Positions 18,173-28,953 of a DNA stretch of 64,000 nucleotides are shown here, piece after piece. Source of the stretch: Planctomycetota bacterium (lineage in GTDB: Bacteria > Planctomycetota > UBA1135 > UBA2386); assembly GCA_016794425.1 (NCBI GenBank), contig JAEUHR010000017.1, positions 158,670 through 222,669 on the forward strand, in the 5' to 3' direction. Each line of letters starts with the position of its first letter. Position 1 is the first letter of the stretch. A program made the translations under genes and the position numbers. The notes beneath the pieces are model-generated. The model did not search any database. It was not told where the DNA came from and worked only from the letters and a program-made list of their open reading frames with translations.

Positions 18173-19159
18173 TCAGCGCCGGCCCGGTCGCCGGCGGCCT
18201 TTGCCGCGCAGCTCGGGGCGGCCGCCGCGCACTTCGAGCCGTTCGGCCTCGAGCGCGTCCTGCAGCATCGTGCGGTAGGACCGGTAACGCGACTCGGCCA
18301 CGCGGCCCTCGTCGAGCGCCTTGCGCACCGCGCACTGCCGTTCCTCGGCGTGCAGGCACGAGCGGAACTCGCACTGCGGCAGCAGGGCCGCCAGCTCGGG
18401 GAACAGGAACTGCAGCTCCTGCGACCCGGTCGCGAACAGGTGGAAGTTGCGCACGCCCGGCGTGTCGAGCACGTGGCCGCCGCCGGGCAGCGGCAGCAGT
18501 TCGGTGTGTGTCGTCGTGTGGCGGCCCTGCCGGATGTGGTTGAGGTCGCCGACGCGCAGGTTCACGCCGGGCACGACGGCGTTCAGCAGCGACGACTTGC
18601 CGGCGCCGCTGAGGCCGCAGACGACGGTGCGGTTCTGGTGCAGCAGTGCCGCGAGTTCCTGCAGCGCGGCCGCGGTCTCGTGCCCGGCCTTGGTGCTGGT
18701 CGCGATCACGTGCACGCCGGCATGCGCGTAGACCTGCCGCCAAAATGCCGCGGCCGTGGGATCGAGGTCGATCTTGGCGAGCACCAGCGTGGCCGGAATG
18801 CGCTCGCGGGCCGCCGCCGCCAGGATGCCGTCGACCAGTTCGGGCTGGAACGGCGGTTCGGCGGTGCTGGCGACCGCGAGCACCTGCGTCAGGTTGGCCG
18901 CCAGTACTTGTGCCCGCTCCTCGCCTTCGCCGGTCGCGCGGCGGTGCAGCTGGGAACTGCGCGGCAGCACCGCGTCGATCGCCTTGCCGGTCGCATCGAG
19001 CACGACGCGGTCGCCGACCGCCAGCGGTCGCCGCTCGCGCGAGCGGTCCTCGAACAGTTTGCCCGCCAGCGGCAGCTGGCGCCGTTCGCCGTCGACCTCG
19101 ACGTGGCAGACCTTCGCGTCGATGCGTAGAACGAGGGCCTGCGGCGACGATGGTTGCAT
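18173..19159 (-). CDS. rsgA: Small ribosomal subunit biogenesis GTPase RsgA
   Basis: A 328-residue circularly permuted GTPase that helps mature the 30S subunit. There is an N-terminal OB-fold (LAVGDRVVLDA), then G4 (LAKIDLD) precedes G1 (CGLSGAGKSSLLN) and G3 (LDTPGV), the order diagnostic of RsgA/YjeQ. The C-terminal zinc-binding segment has the expected Cys/His set in QCEFRSCLHAEERQCAV. The ATG at 19159 overlaps the ATG of gluQ on the other strand: the two genes start head-to-head with a 10-bp overlap. Confidence 0.92.
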   Translation of the reverse strand: MQPSSPQALVLRIDAKVCHVEVDGERRQLPLAGKLFEDRSRERRPLAVGDRVVLDATGKAIDAVLPRSSQLHRRATGEGEERAQVLAANLTQVLAVASTAEPPFQPELVDGILAAAARERIPATLVLAKIDLDPTAAAFWRQVYAHAGVHVIATSTKAGHETAAALQELAALLHQNRTVVCGLSGAGKSSLLNAVVPGVNLRVGDLNHIRQGRHTTTHTELLPLPGGGHVLDTPGVRNFHLFATGSQELQFLFPELAALLPQCEFRSCLHAEERQCAVRKALDEGRVAESRYRSYRTMLQDALEAERLEVRGGRPELRGKGRRRPGRR

Positions 19160-20088
19160 CCGGAACGAAGCTGGTGGGCAGATTGGCGCCGAGTCCGACC
19201 GGCGCGCTGCACCTCGGCAACGCGCGCACGTTCCTGCTGGCCTGGCTGTCGGTGCGGTCGCGCGGTGGCACTCTACTGCTGCGCATCGAGGACATCGATG
19301 GGCCGCGCGTGAAGCCCGAGACGATCGCCGGCACGCTGGCCGACCTGCGCTGGCTCGGCCTCGACTGGGACGGTGAGCCGGTGCTGCAGAGCGACCGGCT
19401 CGGGCACTACGAAGCGGCCGCGGCGCGGCTCGTGGCGGCGGGGCATGCCTATGCCTGCGTCTGCTCGCGCAGCGAGGTCGAGGCGGCGGCGTCGGCGCCG
19501 CACGCCGGCGACGAAGGGCCGGCCTACCCGGGCACGTGCCGCGGTCGGTTCACCGATCGCGCGGCCGCGCGCGCCGCGACCGGCCGCGACGCCGCACTGC
19601 GGTTCCGCGTCGACGTCGCCGCGGTGCCGTTCGACGACGGCTTCGTCGGGCCGCAGCGCGGCGCCGTACACGGCGACTTCGTGGTGCAGAAGCGCGACGG
19701 TGGTCCGGCCTACCAGCTGGCGGTCGTCGTCGACGACGCGGCGCAGGGCGTGACCGAGGTCGTGCGCGCCGACGACCTGCTGCCGAGCACGCCGCGGCAA
19801 CTGCTGCTCTACCGCGCGCTGGGGCTCGCCGCGCCGCAGTTCGTGCACGTGCCGCTGGTCGTCGGCGGCGACGGGCGCCGGCTCGCGAAACGGCACGGCG
19901 ACACGTCGCTGCGTCATCTGCGCGCGCGCGGCGTCACGGCCGCGGCGGTGGTGGGCTACCTGGCGTTCCTGTGCGGCCTCGGGCCGCGCGGCGGCAGCGC
20001 GTTGCCCGGCGACCTGCTGGGCCGGTTCGCGTGGCAGCGGCTGTCGCGGCAGCCGGTGCGCGGCGACGACCACGGTCTGTTCGCCTGA
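19150..20088 (+). CDS. gluQ: Glutamyl-Q tRNA(Asp) synthetase
   Basis: A 312-residue truncated GluRS paralogue that glutamylates queuosine in tRNA-Asp. It has the opening RLAPSPTGALHLGN with the HIGH-type motif, the D/E-rich RIEDIDGPR, a Zn site formed by YACVCS and the later YPGTC, and a KMSKS-like RLAKRHGD. It lacks the anticodon-binding half of GluRS, as expected. GTG 19174 is an alternative start, closer to the family's usual N-terminus, and would remove the overlap with rsgA. The other queuosine genes are not in the window, apart from the QueG-like relative at 10.1 kb. Confidence 0.9.
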   Translation: MVASGTKLVGRLAPSPTGALHLGNARTFLLAWLSVRSRGGTLLLRIEDIDGPRVKPETIAGTLADLRWLGLDWDGEPVLQSDRLGHYEAAAARLVAAGHAYACVCSRSEVEAAASAPHAGDEGPAYPGTCRGRFTDRAAARAATGRDAALRFRVDVAAVPFDDGFVGPQRGAVHGDFVVQKRDGGPAYQLAVVVDDAAQGVTEVVRADDLLPSTPRQLLLYRALGLAAPQFVHVPLVVGGDGRRLAKRHGDTSLRHLRARGVTAAAVVGYLAFLCGLGPRGGSALPGDLLGRFAWQRLSRQPVRGDDHGLFA

Positions 20089-20107
20089 GCCGCGCCGGGT
20101 GCGCCGC

Positions 20108-23020
20108 TCAGTGGCCGCTCGGGCGCACGCCGAAGGGCTGCAGTTCCGCCACCAGCGCGGCGGTGGCACGGTCGAACGCGCTCGCGGCGGCGCCGTCGAG
20201 CCGCGGGGCCGCTGCCGCCAGCGCTTCGTCCCAGCACGCGATCGCGAACGCGCGCGCCGGCGTCGGTGTGCCGTCGAGCGCCGCCGCGCCGCAGTAGGCG
20301 AGCAGCTGGGTGCGCCAGTCCGCCTGCCAGGTCGCCGGGTCGAACCGGGCGGCGTCCGCCGGTTGCCGCGCCGTCGCGTGCAGCGCGGTCGCGGCGGCGC
20401 GGGCCGCTTCGGGCAGCACCGCGATCGACTGCGCCGGCGTCCTGCCGCGCGCGGCGGCTTCGGCCGCGCGCCACGGGCGGGTCGCCAGCACGCCGAGCAC
20501 GGTCAGCGTCGTCGCCACCGCCAGCCACCGCGTGCGCCGCCGTCGCTGCGACGATTCACGCTGCTGCTGCTGGCGCTCCTCGACCGCGCGCTGGCTCTGC
20601 GCGACCAGGTGCTGCCAGTGTTCGAGCAGGCGCACGAGGCGACCCGACGGACCGCCGTCCTGGTCGGACTGCTCGATCGCCTGCACGATGCCGTCGACGG
20701 TGCTGCGCGCGGTGCGCACGCGCTCGAACGGATCGGTCGCGGCGTCGAGCCGCTGCTCGGCGAGGCTGGCCTGTTCGAGCACGATCTGGGTCTCGACGCC
20801 GCGCAGGTCGCGCGCGTAGAGCGTCGCGCGGTCGTTCGGCGTGTGCAGCGCCAGCATGTGCAGGCAGTCGCGGCGCGCGGCGAGCACCTGCAGCCGTTCC
20901 GACGCGGCGGACTCCGGGTCGTCCTCCAGCGTCGCGTAGCGCGTCGCCAGTTCGACGTTCTGCCGCACGGCGGCGTCGATCTCCTGCCGCCGCTGGCGCG
21001 CTTCCGCGAGCCGCTGCTGCAGGCGGGCGGCCTCGGCACGGTCGCGTTCGTCGTTCGGATTCAGCGCGGCGACCGCGCGCTCCATGTCGAACAGGCCGGT
21101 GGTCCAGTGGCCGCGCGCCAGCGCGTGTTCGGCCCCTTCGGCGAGCCGGTCGCGCGTCGCGCGGGCCTGGTCGAAGCGCAGCCGCAGCGCCTCGATCGCG
21201 TCCTGCAGCTGGCTGCGCGGCCGGTCCGGCAGATCGACGAACGCCTCGAGGATCCGCGACGTGTCCAGGCGCGACAGTGCGGCCTGCAGCGGACGCACCG
21301 GCACCGGCACCGCGCGCAGCAGCGCCGAGGCCTCGTCGAGCTCGCGCCAGGCGCGCTCGGTCAGGTCGGTCAGTGCCGCGCCGAGCGCTTCCTGCGCCGG
21401 CGCCACCTGCGGCAGGTGCGGGAACTCCTCGCCGAGGTTGATCAGCGTGAGCTGCAGGCTGCGCAGGCCGACCAGCCCCGTCGCCGTGTCGCTGCGCCCG
21501 CGGCCCTCCAGTGCGCGCGTGGCGGCGGCGACCAGCGTCGTGAGCGGTCGCAGCGCCGCCGCATCCCAGGTCATCGCCAGGCGGTCGACGTTCGGCTGCG
21601 CGCGCACGATGCGTTCGAGGTAGAACGTCAGGCGGTGCAGCTGGTCGCGCTGGCGGGCGACCGTCGGTGCCGCGCCGCCGTGCCGCGCCGCCATCGCGTC
21701 GATGGCCGCGTGGGCTGCGGCGAGGTCGAGCTGTGCCGTCGCGGTCGCGATCGCCGAGGTCTCGTCGCCGAGCTGTTCGTGCACCGCAGCCAGCTGCTGC
21801 TGCAGCTGGTGCAGGTGGTCGAGCGGGTCGCGCAGCAGCGGCGACGCGGCCGCGGTGCCGAGCGTGGTGGGGCCGGGGATCGGGCAGCCGCCGGGCAGCT
21901 GCAGGCAGACCTGCGCGAGCTGCGCCGCTTCCCGCAGCCACGTCGCCGCCGCGTCGAACTCCTCGGTGCGACGCAGCGCGGCGACGTGCGTCGCCGCGTC
22001 GGCCAGCAGCCGGCCGGTCGCGACTGCCAGCGACCGTCGCCAGTGCAGCGTCGCGGCATGGCGCGGGAAGTGCCGCAGCACGCGCGCCGCGGTCGCGAAC
22101 GCGCGCAGCAGCGCGGCCGGATCGGTCGGCACGGCGGGCGGCGTCGCCAGCAGGTCCGGGCACGTGCGCAGCACGCGCCGGGCCCGCCGGTGCCATGCCG
22201 CCACGCCGGCGCGGTGCGGCGGCGGCGCTTCGGCGAGCGGTGCGCCGCGCGCGGCGGCGTCGAGGGCGCGTTCGTCGCCATCGTCGGCGAGCCGGCTCGC
22301 GAGCTCGCGCAGCGCTTCGGCCGCGGCCGCAGCGGTGGGGCGGTGGCTCGGGTCGGGTGCCGTCAGTGCGCGCACCAGGGCCGTCACGTCCGGGTGCTGC
22401 GGCAGCGCGTTGCGATCACCGCCCGCGAGCAGCCAGGCCAGCGTCGCGCCGAGACCGAACACGTCGAAGGCGGCGCTCGGCGGTTCTCCGGCCGGCTGGA
22501 ACTGCCGGTTGCCGTGCACGCGCTCCGGCGCCGCGGCCGCGTCGCTGCCGATCGGCGTCGCGTGCTCGAAGTCGAGCAACAGCGTCGTCGACGGCGTGCG
22601 CAGCAGGTTCGGTGGCTTGACGTCGCCGTGGCAGACGCCGGCCGGGGCCGCCGCTGTGCGCAACGAGTGCAGCCGCGCCAGTGTCTGCGCGACCGGCGCC
22701 AGCACGTCGCAGGCGAGCGCCGCCGACAGCGCGCCGCGTTCGGCGACCAGGCGCGCGAGGTCGGCACCCTCGGCGTAGGCCGTCGTGATGCACGGCCGCC
22801 GCGACGCCGCGTCGAGTGCACAGTCGAGGTAGCCGATCACGCCGGGGCCGGCGCAGAGCCGGCCGAGCGCGGCTTCCCGTTCGGCGTCGGCCAGCGCGCC
22901 CGACACCACGAACTTCCGCACCACCAGGCCGCCGCCGTCAGCGGCGCCGGCGAACACGGTCCGGTGCGGCGAAGCGTGCAGCAACCGGTCCATGCCGACG
23001 GTCGCGGCTGGCTGGGTCAT
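20108..23020 (-). CDS. Atypical protein kinase with long helical region and membrane segment
   Basis: A 970-residue protein. Residues ~20-240 are a protein-kinase fold: Lys36 in VVRKF, HGDVKPPN at 131-138 in place of HRDLKPxN, and DFE at 150-152 in place of DFG. The Gly-rich loop is not evident, but both key aspartates remain, so activity is possible. Residues ~240-870 are alpha-helical with many Arg/Ala/Leu heptads, and one transmembrane helix lies near residue 880 (WLAVATTLTVLGVLA), followed by a ~90-residue tail probably outside. ATG 23020 was chosen; MDRLL at 22993 is an alternative. It is divergent from the sigma-54 activator, a plausible partner. Confidence 0.8.
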   Translation of the reverse strand: MTQPAATVGMDRLLHASPHRTVFAGAADGGGLVVRKFVVSGALADAEREAALGRLCAGPGVIGYLDCALDAASRRPCITTAYAEGADLARLVAERGALSAALACDVLAPVAQTLARLHSLRTAAAPAGVCHGDVKPPNLLRTPSTTLLLDFEHATPIGSDAAAAPERVHGNRQFQPAGEPPSAAFDVFGLGATLAWLLAGGDRNALPQHPDVTALVRALTAPDPSHRPTAAAAAEALRELASRLADDGDERALDAAARGAPLAEAPPPHRAGVAAWHRRARRVLRTCPDLLATPPAVPTDPAALLRAFATAARVLRHFPRHAATLHWRRSLAVATGRLLADAATHVAALRRTEEFDAAATWLREAAQLAQVCLQLPGGCPIPGPTTLGTAAASPLLRDPLDHLHQLQQQLAAVHEQLGDETSAIATATAQLDLAAAHAAIDAMAARHGGAAPTVARQRDQLHRLTFYLERIVRAQPNVDRLAMTWDAAALRPLTTLVAAATRALEGRGRSDTATGLVGLRSLQLTLINLGEEFPHLPQVAPAQEALGAALTDLTERAWRELDEASALLRAVPVPVRPLQAALSRLDTSRILEAFVDLPDRPRSQLQDAIEALRLRFDQARATRDRLAEGAEHALARGHWTTGLFDMERAVAALNPNDERDRAEAARLQQRLAEARQRRQEIDAAVRQNVELATRYATLEDDPESAASERLQVLAARRDCLHMLALHTPNDRATLYARDLRGVETQIVLEQASLAEQRLDAATDPFERVRTARSTVDGIVQAIEQSDQDGGPSGRLVRLLEHWQHLVAQSQRAVEERQQQQRESSQRRRRTRWLAVATTLTVLGVLATRPWRAAEAAARGRTPAQSIAVLPEAARAAATALHATARQPADAARFDPATWQADWRTQLLAYCGAAALDGTPTPARAFAIACWDEALAAAAPRLDGAAASAFDRATAALVAELQPFGVRPSGH

Positions 23021-23200
23021 GGTGGAGGTGGAGCCGGCCCGGCGCATCGATCGCCGGAGCGAGAAAAGGGATGGCTGGGATCGGCCCGCGGGGCGAACAG
23101 GTGGTGGCGGGCCGCAGGATGCTACCAGACCCGGGCGGGCAGGCAGGGGGCGCCGCGACGGGAAACCGACACCCCACTCCCGCTGCTCGGTGCCAGCGGC

Positions 23201-23206
23201 GACAAT
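23201..23206 (+). promoter_or_regulatory. -10-like hexamer, leaderless candidate
   Basis: GACAAT lies six bases before ATG 23213 and no Shine-Dalgarno is visible. No convincing -35 box is seen. Confidence 0.3.
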
Positions 23207-23212
23207 CCGACG

Positions 23213-25066
<1,854 letters not shown>

Positions 25067-25098
25067 GCACCGGGGCCCACGCGCGCCGACGCCGGCTG

Positions 25099-25743
25099 CT
25101 AGCCCTCGCTCTTCGGCAGTGACTGGATGAAGCGATCGGCCTCGTCGATCGAGCGCTGCATCTCGGCGATCAAGCCGGCGACGTCGGTCTGGATCCGCGC
25201 CGCCTCGTTCGACAGCGAGCGGATCGCGGCGGCGTTCAGATTGTGCTTCAGGAACAGCACCTGGTCGTGGAACGCGGTCAGCACCGGCTGCATGCGCTGT
25301 TCGGCCGTGCGCATCGCCGCGATCAGCTCGCCGTAACGCCGTTCGGTGTCGGCCTTCATCTGCTCGCTCTGTGCGCGCAGGTTCGGGTTCTGGATCTCGC
25401 CGATCTCCTGACCCCATTCGGTGAACATGTCGCGGCTGACCTTCTCGATCGAGGTGATGCGCTCACCGACCTCGGTGGCGCGCTCGACGCAGTCGGCTTC
25501 GAGGTCGCGGAACTGGCCGTACTTGGCCTCGAGTTCGCCGCCCTGGAATCCCGTCAGACCCTGGAACGCCTCGAACGTGGTCTGGATCTGCTGTTTGGCT
25601 TCGGCCTGTGACTCGCGGGCCGCCTGCACGCGTTCGACCAGCAGGTCGCGCTTCTGGTAGCCGAACTTCTCCATCGTCGCGTAGTAGATGCCGCTGCAAG
25701 CGCACAGACAGGCGAGCGCGGCCGGGATCAGCAGGGTCTTCAT
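25099..25743 (-). CDS. DUF2959 lipoprotein
   Basis: A 214-residue protein with a lipoprotein signal peptide; the lipobox is probably LCAC near residues 13-16. The mature part begins with the DUF2959 signature (SGIYYATMEKFGYQKRDLLV, then a long helix ERVQAARESQAEAKQQ). The rest is coiled-coil. The family is common in the periplasm of Gram-negative bacteria and its function is unknown. It shares a 128-bp divergent gap with the phosphoesterase gene; an overlapping pair of -10 elements lies in it. Confidence 0.85.
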   Translation of the reverse strand: MKTLLIPAALACLCACSGIYYATMEKFGYQKRDLLVERVQAARESQAEAKQQIQTTFEAFQGLTGFQGGELEAKYGQFRDLEADCVERATEVGERITSIEKVSRDMFTEWGQEIGEIQNPNLRAQSEQMKADTERRYGELIAAMRTAEQRMQPVLTAFHDQVLFLKHNLNAAAIRSLSNEAARIQTDVAGLIAEMQRSIDEADRFIQSLPKSEG

Positions 25744-25831
25744 GGTGTGTCGGTGAGGTGGTGCTGCTTGTCGCCGCCGGCGGCGCGCGACTCAAGCGTC
25801 AGGGTGCCGGCGGCCGCGGATTCCGCCTTCG

Positions 25832-25838
25832 TACGATA
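25832..25838. promoter_or_regulatory. Overlapping divergent -10 elements
   Basis: TACGATA reads TACGAT on the plus strand and TATCGT on the minus strand, the TANNNTA form in which two divergent -10 boxes share bases. It sits between the DUF2959 lipoprotein and the phosphoesterase. No clear -35 boxes are visible, so this is a weak call. Confidence 0.35.
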
Positions 25839-25871
25839 CTCGAGCCCGCCGGCTCGCTAGGTTGCGGTGCC

Positions 25872-26804
25872 TTGCCCGCGCGCCCCTCGGATCCGATTGC
25901 GACGCTGACGGTCGTCGGCGACGTGCATCGCTGGTGGCGGCCAGCCGATGCGACCTTCCTGGAACGCACGAGTCCCGACCTGTCCCTGTTCGTCGGCGAC
26001 CTCGGCGACGAGGACGTGGCGATCGTGCGCGCGATCGCCGAGCTGCCGGTGCCGAAGGCCGTGATCCTCGGCAACCACGACGCCTGGCAGAGCTTCGGCC
26101 GCAAGGCCGCGACGGACCGGCTGCGCGAGTCGCTGCACCTGCTCGGCGACGACCACCTGGCGTACGCGGTGCGCGAAGTGCCGCGCGCCGGCATCTCGCT
26201 GATCGGCGCGCGGCCGTTCTCGTGGGGCGGCCAGAGCCTGCGCAGCCCCGAACTGTACGACGAGATCTACGGCATCCACACGATGCGGCAGTCGGCGGCG
26301 GCGATCGTCGACGCGGCGCGCAACGCGCAGCACCGCGACCTCGTGATCCTCGCGCACAACGGTCCGCTCGGCCTCGGCGACCGTTCGCACGACGTGTTCG
26401 GCAAGGACTTCGGCAAGCCGGGCGGCGACTGGGGCGACCGCGACCTCGCGCTGGCGATCCAGCGCATCGAGGGCTTCGGCCTGCGCGTGCGCGCCGTGAT
26501 CGCCGGCCACATGCACCACAAACTGGTGCATCCACGCGGCGGCGAACGCACGCGCTTCGTGCGCCGCGGCGACACGCTGTTCCTGAACGCGGCCTACGTG
26601 CCGCGCGTGCGCCAGACCGGCAACGGCGACGAACAGTCCTACTTCCTGCGCACGCGGTGGCAGGCCGGCCAGTGCATCGGTGTCGAGGAAGTCTGGGTCG
26701 ACGTGCACGGCGACGAGCGCGAAGCGACGGCGCCGGCGTTCGTCGAGCTCGACGCCTCGGTGCCGGCGATCGACGAGAGCGTCGAGGGCGACGGCCAGGA
26801 GTAG
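25872..26804 (+). CDS. Calcineurin-like metallophosphoesterase
   Basis: A 310-residue enzyme with the five metallophosphoesterase blocks: VVGDVHRWW, FVGDLGDED, ILGNHDAWQ, LAHNGPLGLG and IAGHMHHKL. The spacing and the AHNGP form resemble the subgroup (TIGR04168-like) seen in cyanobacteria and plants, whose substrate is not established. It is soluble and predicted cytoplasmic. The TTG at 25872 is the only reasonable start; upstream codons are separated by non-coding Arg/Ser/Ala-rich sequence. It converges on the M19 dipeptidase with a 12-bp gap. Confidence 0.85.
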   Translation: MPARPSDPIATLTVVGDVHRWWRPADATFLERTSPDLSLFVGDLGDEDVAIVRAIAELPVPKAVILGNHDAWQSFGRKAATDRLRESLHLLGDDHLAYAVREVPRAGISLIGARPFSWGGQSLRSPELYDEIYGIHTMRQSAAAIVDAARNAQHRDLVILAHNGPLGLGDRSHDVFGKDFGKPGGDWGDRDLALAIQRIEGFGLRVRAVIAGHMHHKLVHPRGGERTRFVRRGDTLFLNAAYVPRVRQTGNGDEQSYFLRTRWQAGQCIGVEEVWVDVHGDEREATAPAFVELDASVPAIDESVEGDGQE

Positions 26805-26816
26805 CGGCCGCGCGGC

Positions 26817-28076
26817 CTAACGGCTCGCCGCCGCGACCTTCTCGACTTCGCGCCAGACGCGCAGCAGGTTGCCGGACCAGATCTTCGCGATCTGCTCCTC
26901 GGTGTAGCCGCGGCGCACCAGCTCGGTGGTGACGTTCGGGCTCTGGTGCGCGCCGTCGAAGCCGTCGATGCCGCCGCCGCCGTCGAAGTCCGAGCCGATG
27001 CCGACGTGGTCGATGCCGACGGTCTTCACGACGTGGTCGATGTGGTCGACGAAGTCGCGCACGTTCGGCCGCGGCCACTTCGCGTCGATCGCCGGCATGC
27101 CGTCGCGGAACTTCGCCCAGCGGCGGTCGCGTTCGGCGTCGTCGAGTTCAGAGCTGTCGCTGCCTTCGCCGAGGCCGCAGTCGGCCATCAGCTGCTTCAT
27201 CGCCGCGGCGCGTTCGGGCACGCTCTTGACGAACTCGCCGAGCGCGACGCACTGCACGACGCCGCCCTTGGCTGCCAGCGCGCGCAGCTGCTCGTCGTCG
27301 AGGTTGCGCGTGTGGTCGTTGACGGCGCGCGCGCCGGAGTGCGACGCGATCACCGGTGCCTTGCTGAGCGCCACTGCCTGCAGCATGGTCGCCTTCGACG
27401 CGTGCGAGACGTCGACCATGATGCCGATGCGGTTCATCTCGGCGACCGCCTTGCGGCCGAGTTCGCTGAGGCCGTGGTGCAGCGGTTCGGCCGGCGTGTG
27501 CGAGTCGCCGAGCTGCGAGTGCCGGTTGTGCGCGATGCTCATGTAGCGCGCGCCGCGCCGGTGGAACTCGGCGATGCGCCCGAGGTCCTCGCCCATCGGG
27601 TAGCCGTTCTCGATGCCGATGCAGGCGATCAGCTTGCCTTCGCGGTGCAGCCGTTCGACGTCGTCGGGCGTCGTCGCGAGGCCGATCGTGTCGCCGTGCA
27701 TCCGCACCATGCGGTGGATCGCGTCGAACAGCGCGTTGGCCTGGCCGAGCGCGCGCCGGTAGCCGCCGGGGTCGAGCCTGCCCTGCGCCGTGTAGACGAT
27801 GAAGAAGCCGCAGTCGTAGCCGCCGCGCCGCATCTTCGGGAAGTCGACCTGGCTGTCGCCGTCGACGGTCGGGTCGTAGAGGCGCCGGAACCGTTCGCGC
27901 GTCGCCGGATCCTCGGGCAGCGACTCCGGCGCCAGCTTCGGATCGATGTCCTTGTGGGTGTCGAGCGTCAGGATCCGCGCGTGGATCGCCAGCGCGTTTG
28001 CGGTCGGGTCAGCGGCCTGCTGCGCGGGCAGCGCGGCGAGCAGCAGCAGGGGCACGGCGGGCAGGAAGCGGCGCAT
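26817..28076 (-). CDS. Secreted membrane-dipeptidase-like peptidase M19
   Basis: A 419-residue zinc dipeptidase of the renal-dipeptidase family, with a signal peptide (residues 1-19, LPAVPLLLLAALPAQQ). Metal and substrate marks are present: HxD in LDTHKDID, the bridging Glu in IGIENGYPMG, His in MVDVSHAS and IASHSGARA, and Asp in IGSDFDGGGG. The start was set at ATG 28076, directly before the signal peptide. These enzymes cleave dipeptides including D-residue ones. It lies 47 bp downstream of the membrane-protein gene on the same strand. Confidence 0.9.
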   Translation of the reverse strand: MRRFLPAVPLLLLAALPAQQAADPTANALAIHARILTLDTHKDIDPKLAPESLPEDPATRERFRRLYDPTVDGDSQVDFPKMRRGGYDCGFFIVYTAQGRLDPGGYRRALGQANALFDAIHRMVRMHGDTIGLATTPDDVERLHREGKLIACIGIENGYPMGEDLGRIAEFHRRGARYMSIAHNRHSQLGDSHTPAEPLHHGLSELGRKAVAEMNRIGIMVDVSHASKATMLQAVALSKAPVIASHSGARAVNDHTRNLDDEQLRALAAKGGVVQCVALGEFVKSVPERAAAMKQLMADCGLGEGSDSSELDDAERDRRWAKFRDGMPAIDAKWPRPNVRDFVDHIDHVVKTVGIDHVGIGSDFDGGGGIDGFDGAHQSPNVTTELVRRGYTEEQIAKIWSGNLLRVWREVEKVAAASR

Positions 28077-28123
28077 GGCCGCATGCAGTACCACGGCGCG
28101 GCGCCGCGGACCAGCACCGCGGC

Positions 28124-28840
28124 TCAATCGAACACGGCGGCGAGCTGGCCGACGTCGACGTTCTCGCGCGACCGGCGCAGCAGCACGTAGCCGACCGCGT
28201 ACATCGTCGCCGAGAACGGCGCCAGCACCACCGCGACCGCGATCTGGAACCAGATCGGGGCTGCTTCACCGGGCGCGGCCGCCAGCACGAAGGCGCCGAC
28301 TGCGCCGAGGCCGCCGACGACCAGCATGATCAGCAGCGCGCCGGCGAACACCTGCCAGCGCGACCCCTTGGTCAGTTGCGCGCTGCGGTTCAGCGCTTCG
28401 CTGATGCTGAGGTTCTCGACCACCGCTGCCGGCACCGCGACGAACAGGATCACGCTGGCGATCACGCCCGGCACGATCAGCAGCAGCGTGCCGATGCCGA
28501 CGATCAGGCCGACCACGAGGCTGACGCCGAACACGCGCAGGATCGACCGGAAGCCGGCGCCGATCAGCTTGCCGAGGTCGACCGCCTGACCACGCATCTG
28601 CTGCACGACGCCGTAGCTGATCGCGCCGGCCAGCACCCAGCTGAGCACCGACTGCAGGATGCCGGAGCCGATCACCAGGCCCTGGCTCGGCGCCTGTTCG
28701 ATCACGAACAGCAGCACGATCCACGGCGACATCACGATCGCGCTGAGCACCGTGAACGGCAGCAGGCTGCGGAAGTAGACCGAGAAGGTCTGGCCGACGA
28801 GGTCGCCGACCTTCAGCGGCTGGGATTGGGACGTGGTCAC
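28124..28840 (-). CDS. Polytopic membrane protein (YciC / GDPD-membrane-domain-like)
   Basis: A 238-residue protein with about six membrane helices. The signature EALNRSAQLTKGSRWQVF followed by a hydrophobic helix, and the repeated VPGVIAS turn, match the YciC/glycerophosphodiesterase membrane-domain families. Function is unknown; these proteins are often linked to envelope homeostasis. GTG 28840 is preceded by a strong GGAGGAGACC ribosome binding site, which decides the start. Its likely promoter is the minus-strand pair at 28872-28899. Confidence 0.8.
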   Translation of the reverse strand: MTTSQSQPLKVGDLVGQTFSVYFRSLLPFTVLSAIVMSPWIVLLFVIEQAPSQGLVIGSGILQSVLSWVLAGAISYGVVQQMRGQAVDLGKLIGAGFRSILRVFGVSLVVGLIVGIGTLLLIVPGVIASVILFVAVPAAVVENLSISEALNRSAQLTKGSRWQVFAGALLIMLVVGGLGAVGAFVLAAAPGEAAPIWFQIAVAVVLAPFSATMYAVGYVLLRRSRENVDVGQLAAVFD

Positions 28841-28871
28841 GTTCGAGGTCTCCTCCGGGAAGTGTGGGCGG

Positions 28872-28899
28872 GTTGTATCCGGGGCCGCGATCCGGGCAA
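28872..28899 (-). promoter_or_regulatory. Promoter of the 28124-28840 membrane-protein gene
   Basis: On the minus strand TTGCCC (28899-28894) and TACAAC (28877-28872) are 16 bp apart, about 30 bases upstream of the GTG start. The spacing matches the riboswitch promoter. Confidence 0.5.
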
Positions 28900-28914
28900 C
28901 AACGACGCCCCCGA

Positions 28915-28942
28915 TTGCAACCCCGATGCTGCGGGCTAGCGT
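28915..28942 (+). promoter_or_regulatory. Promoter of the DUF4129-MoxR operon
   Basis: TTGCAA (28915-28920) and TAGCGT (28937-28942) are 16 bp apart, ending 11 bases before ATG 28954. It is back-to-back with the minus-strand promoter at 28872-28899. The predicted leader is only about 5 bases. Confidence 0.5.
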
Positions 28943-28953
28943 GTGCAGCGCGC

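Noticed and set aside
20099..23212. N-terminal extension of more than 1000 codons in front of the sigma-54 activator
   Set aside because: The extension is antisense to the kinase gene and Arg/Gln-rich. The activator's domain begins directly after ATG 23213.
23021..23212. Possible sigma-54 (-24/-12) promoter between the kinase and activator
   Set aside because: TGGCGGGC is present but the TTGC box at correct spacing is not.
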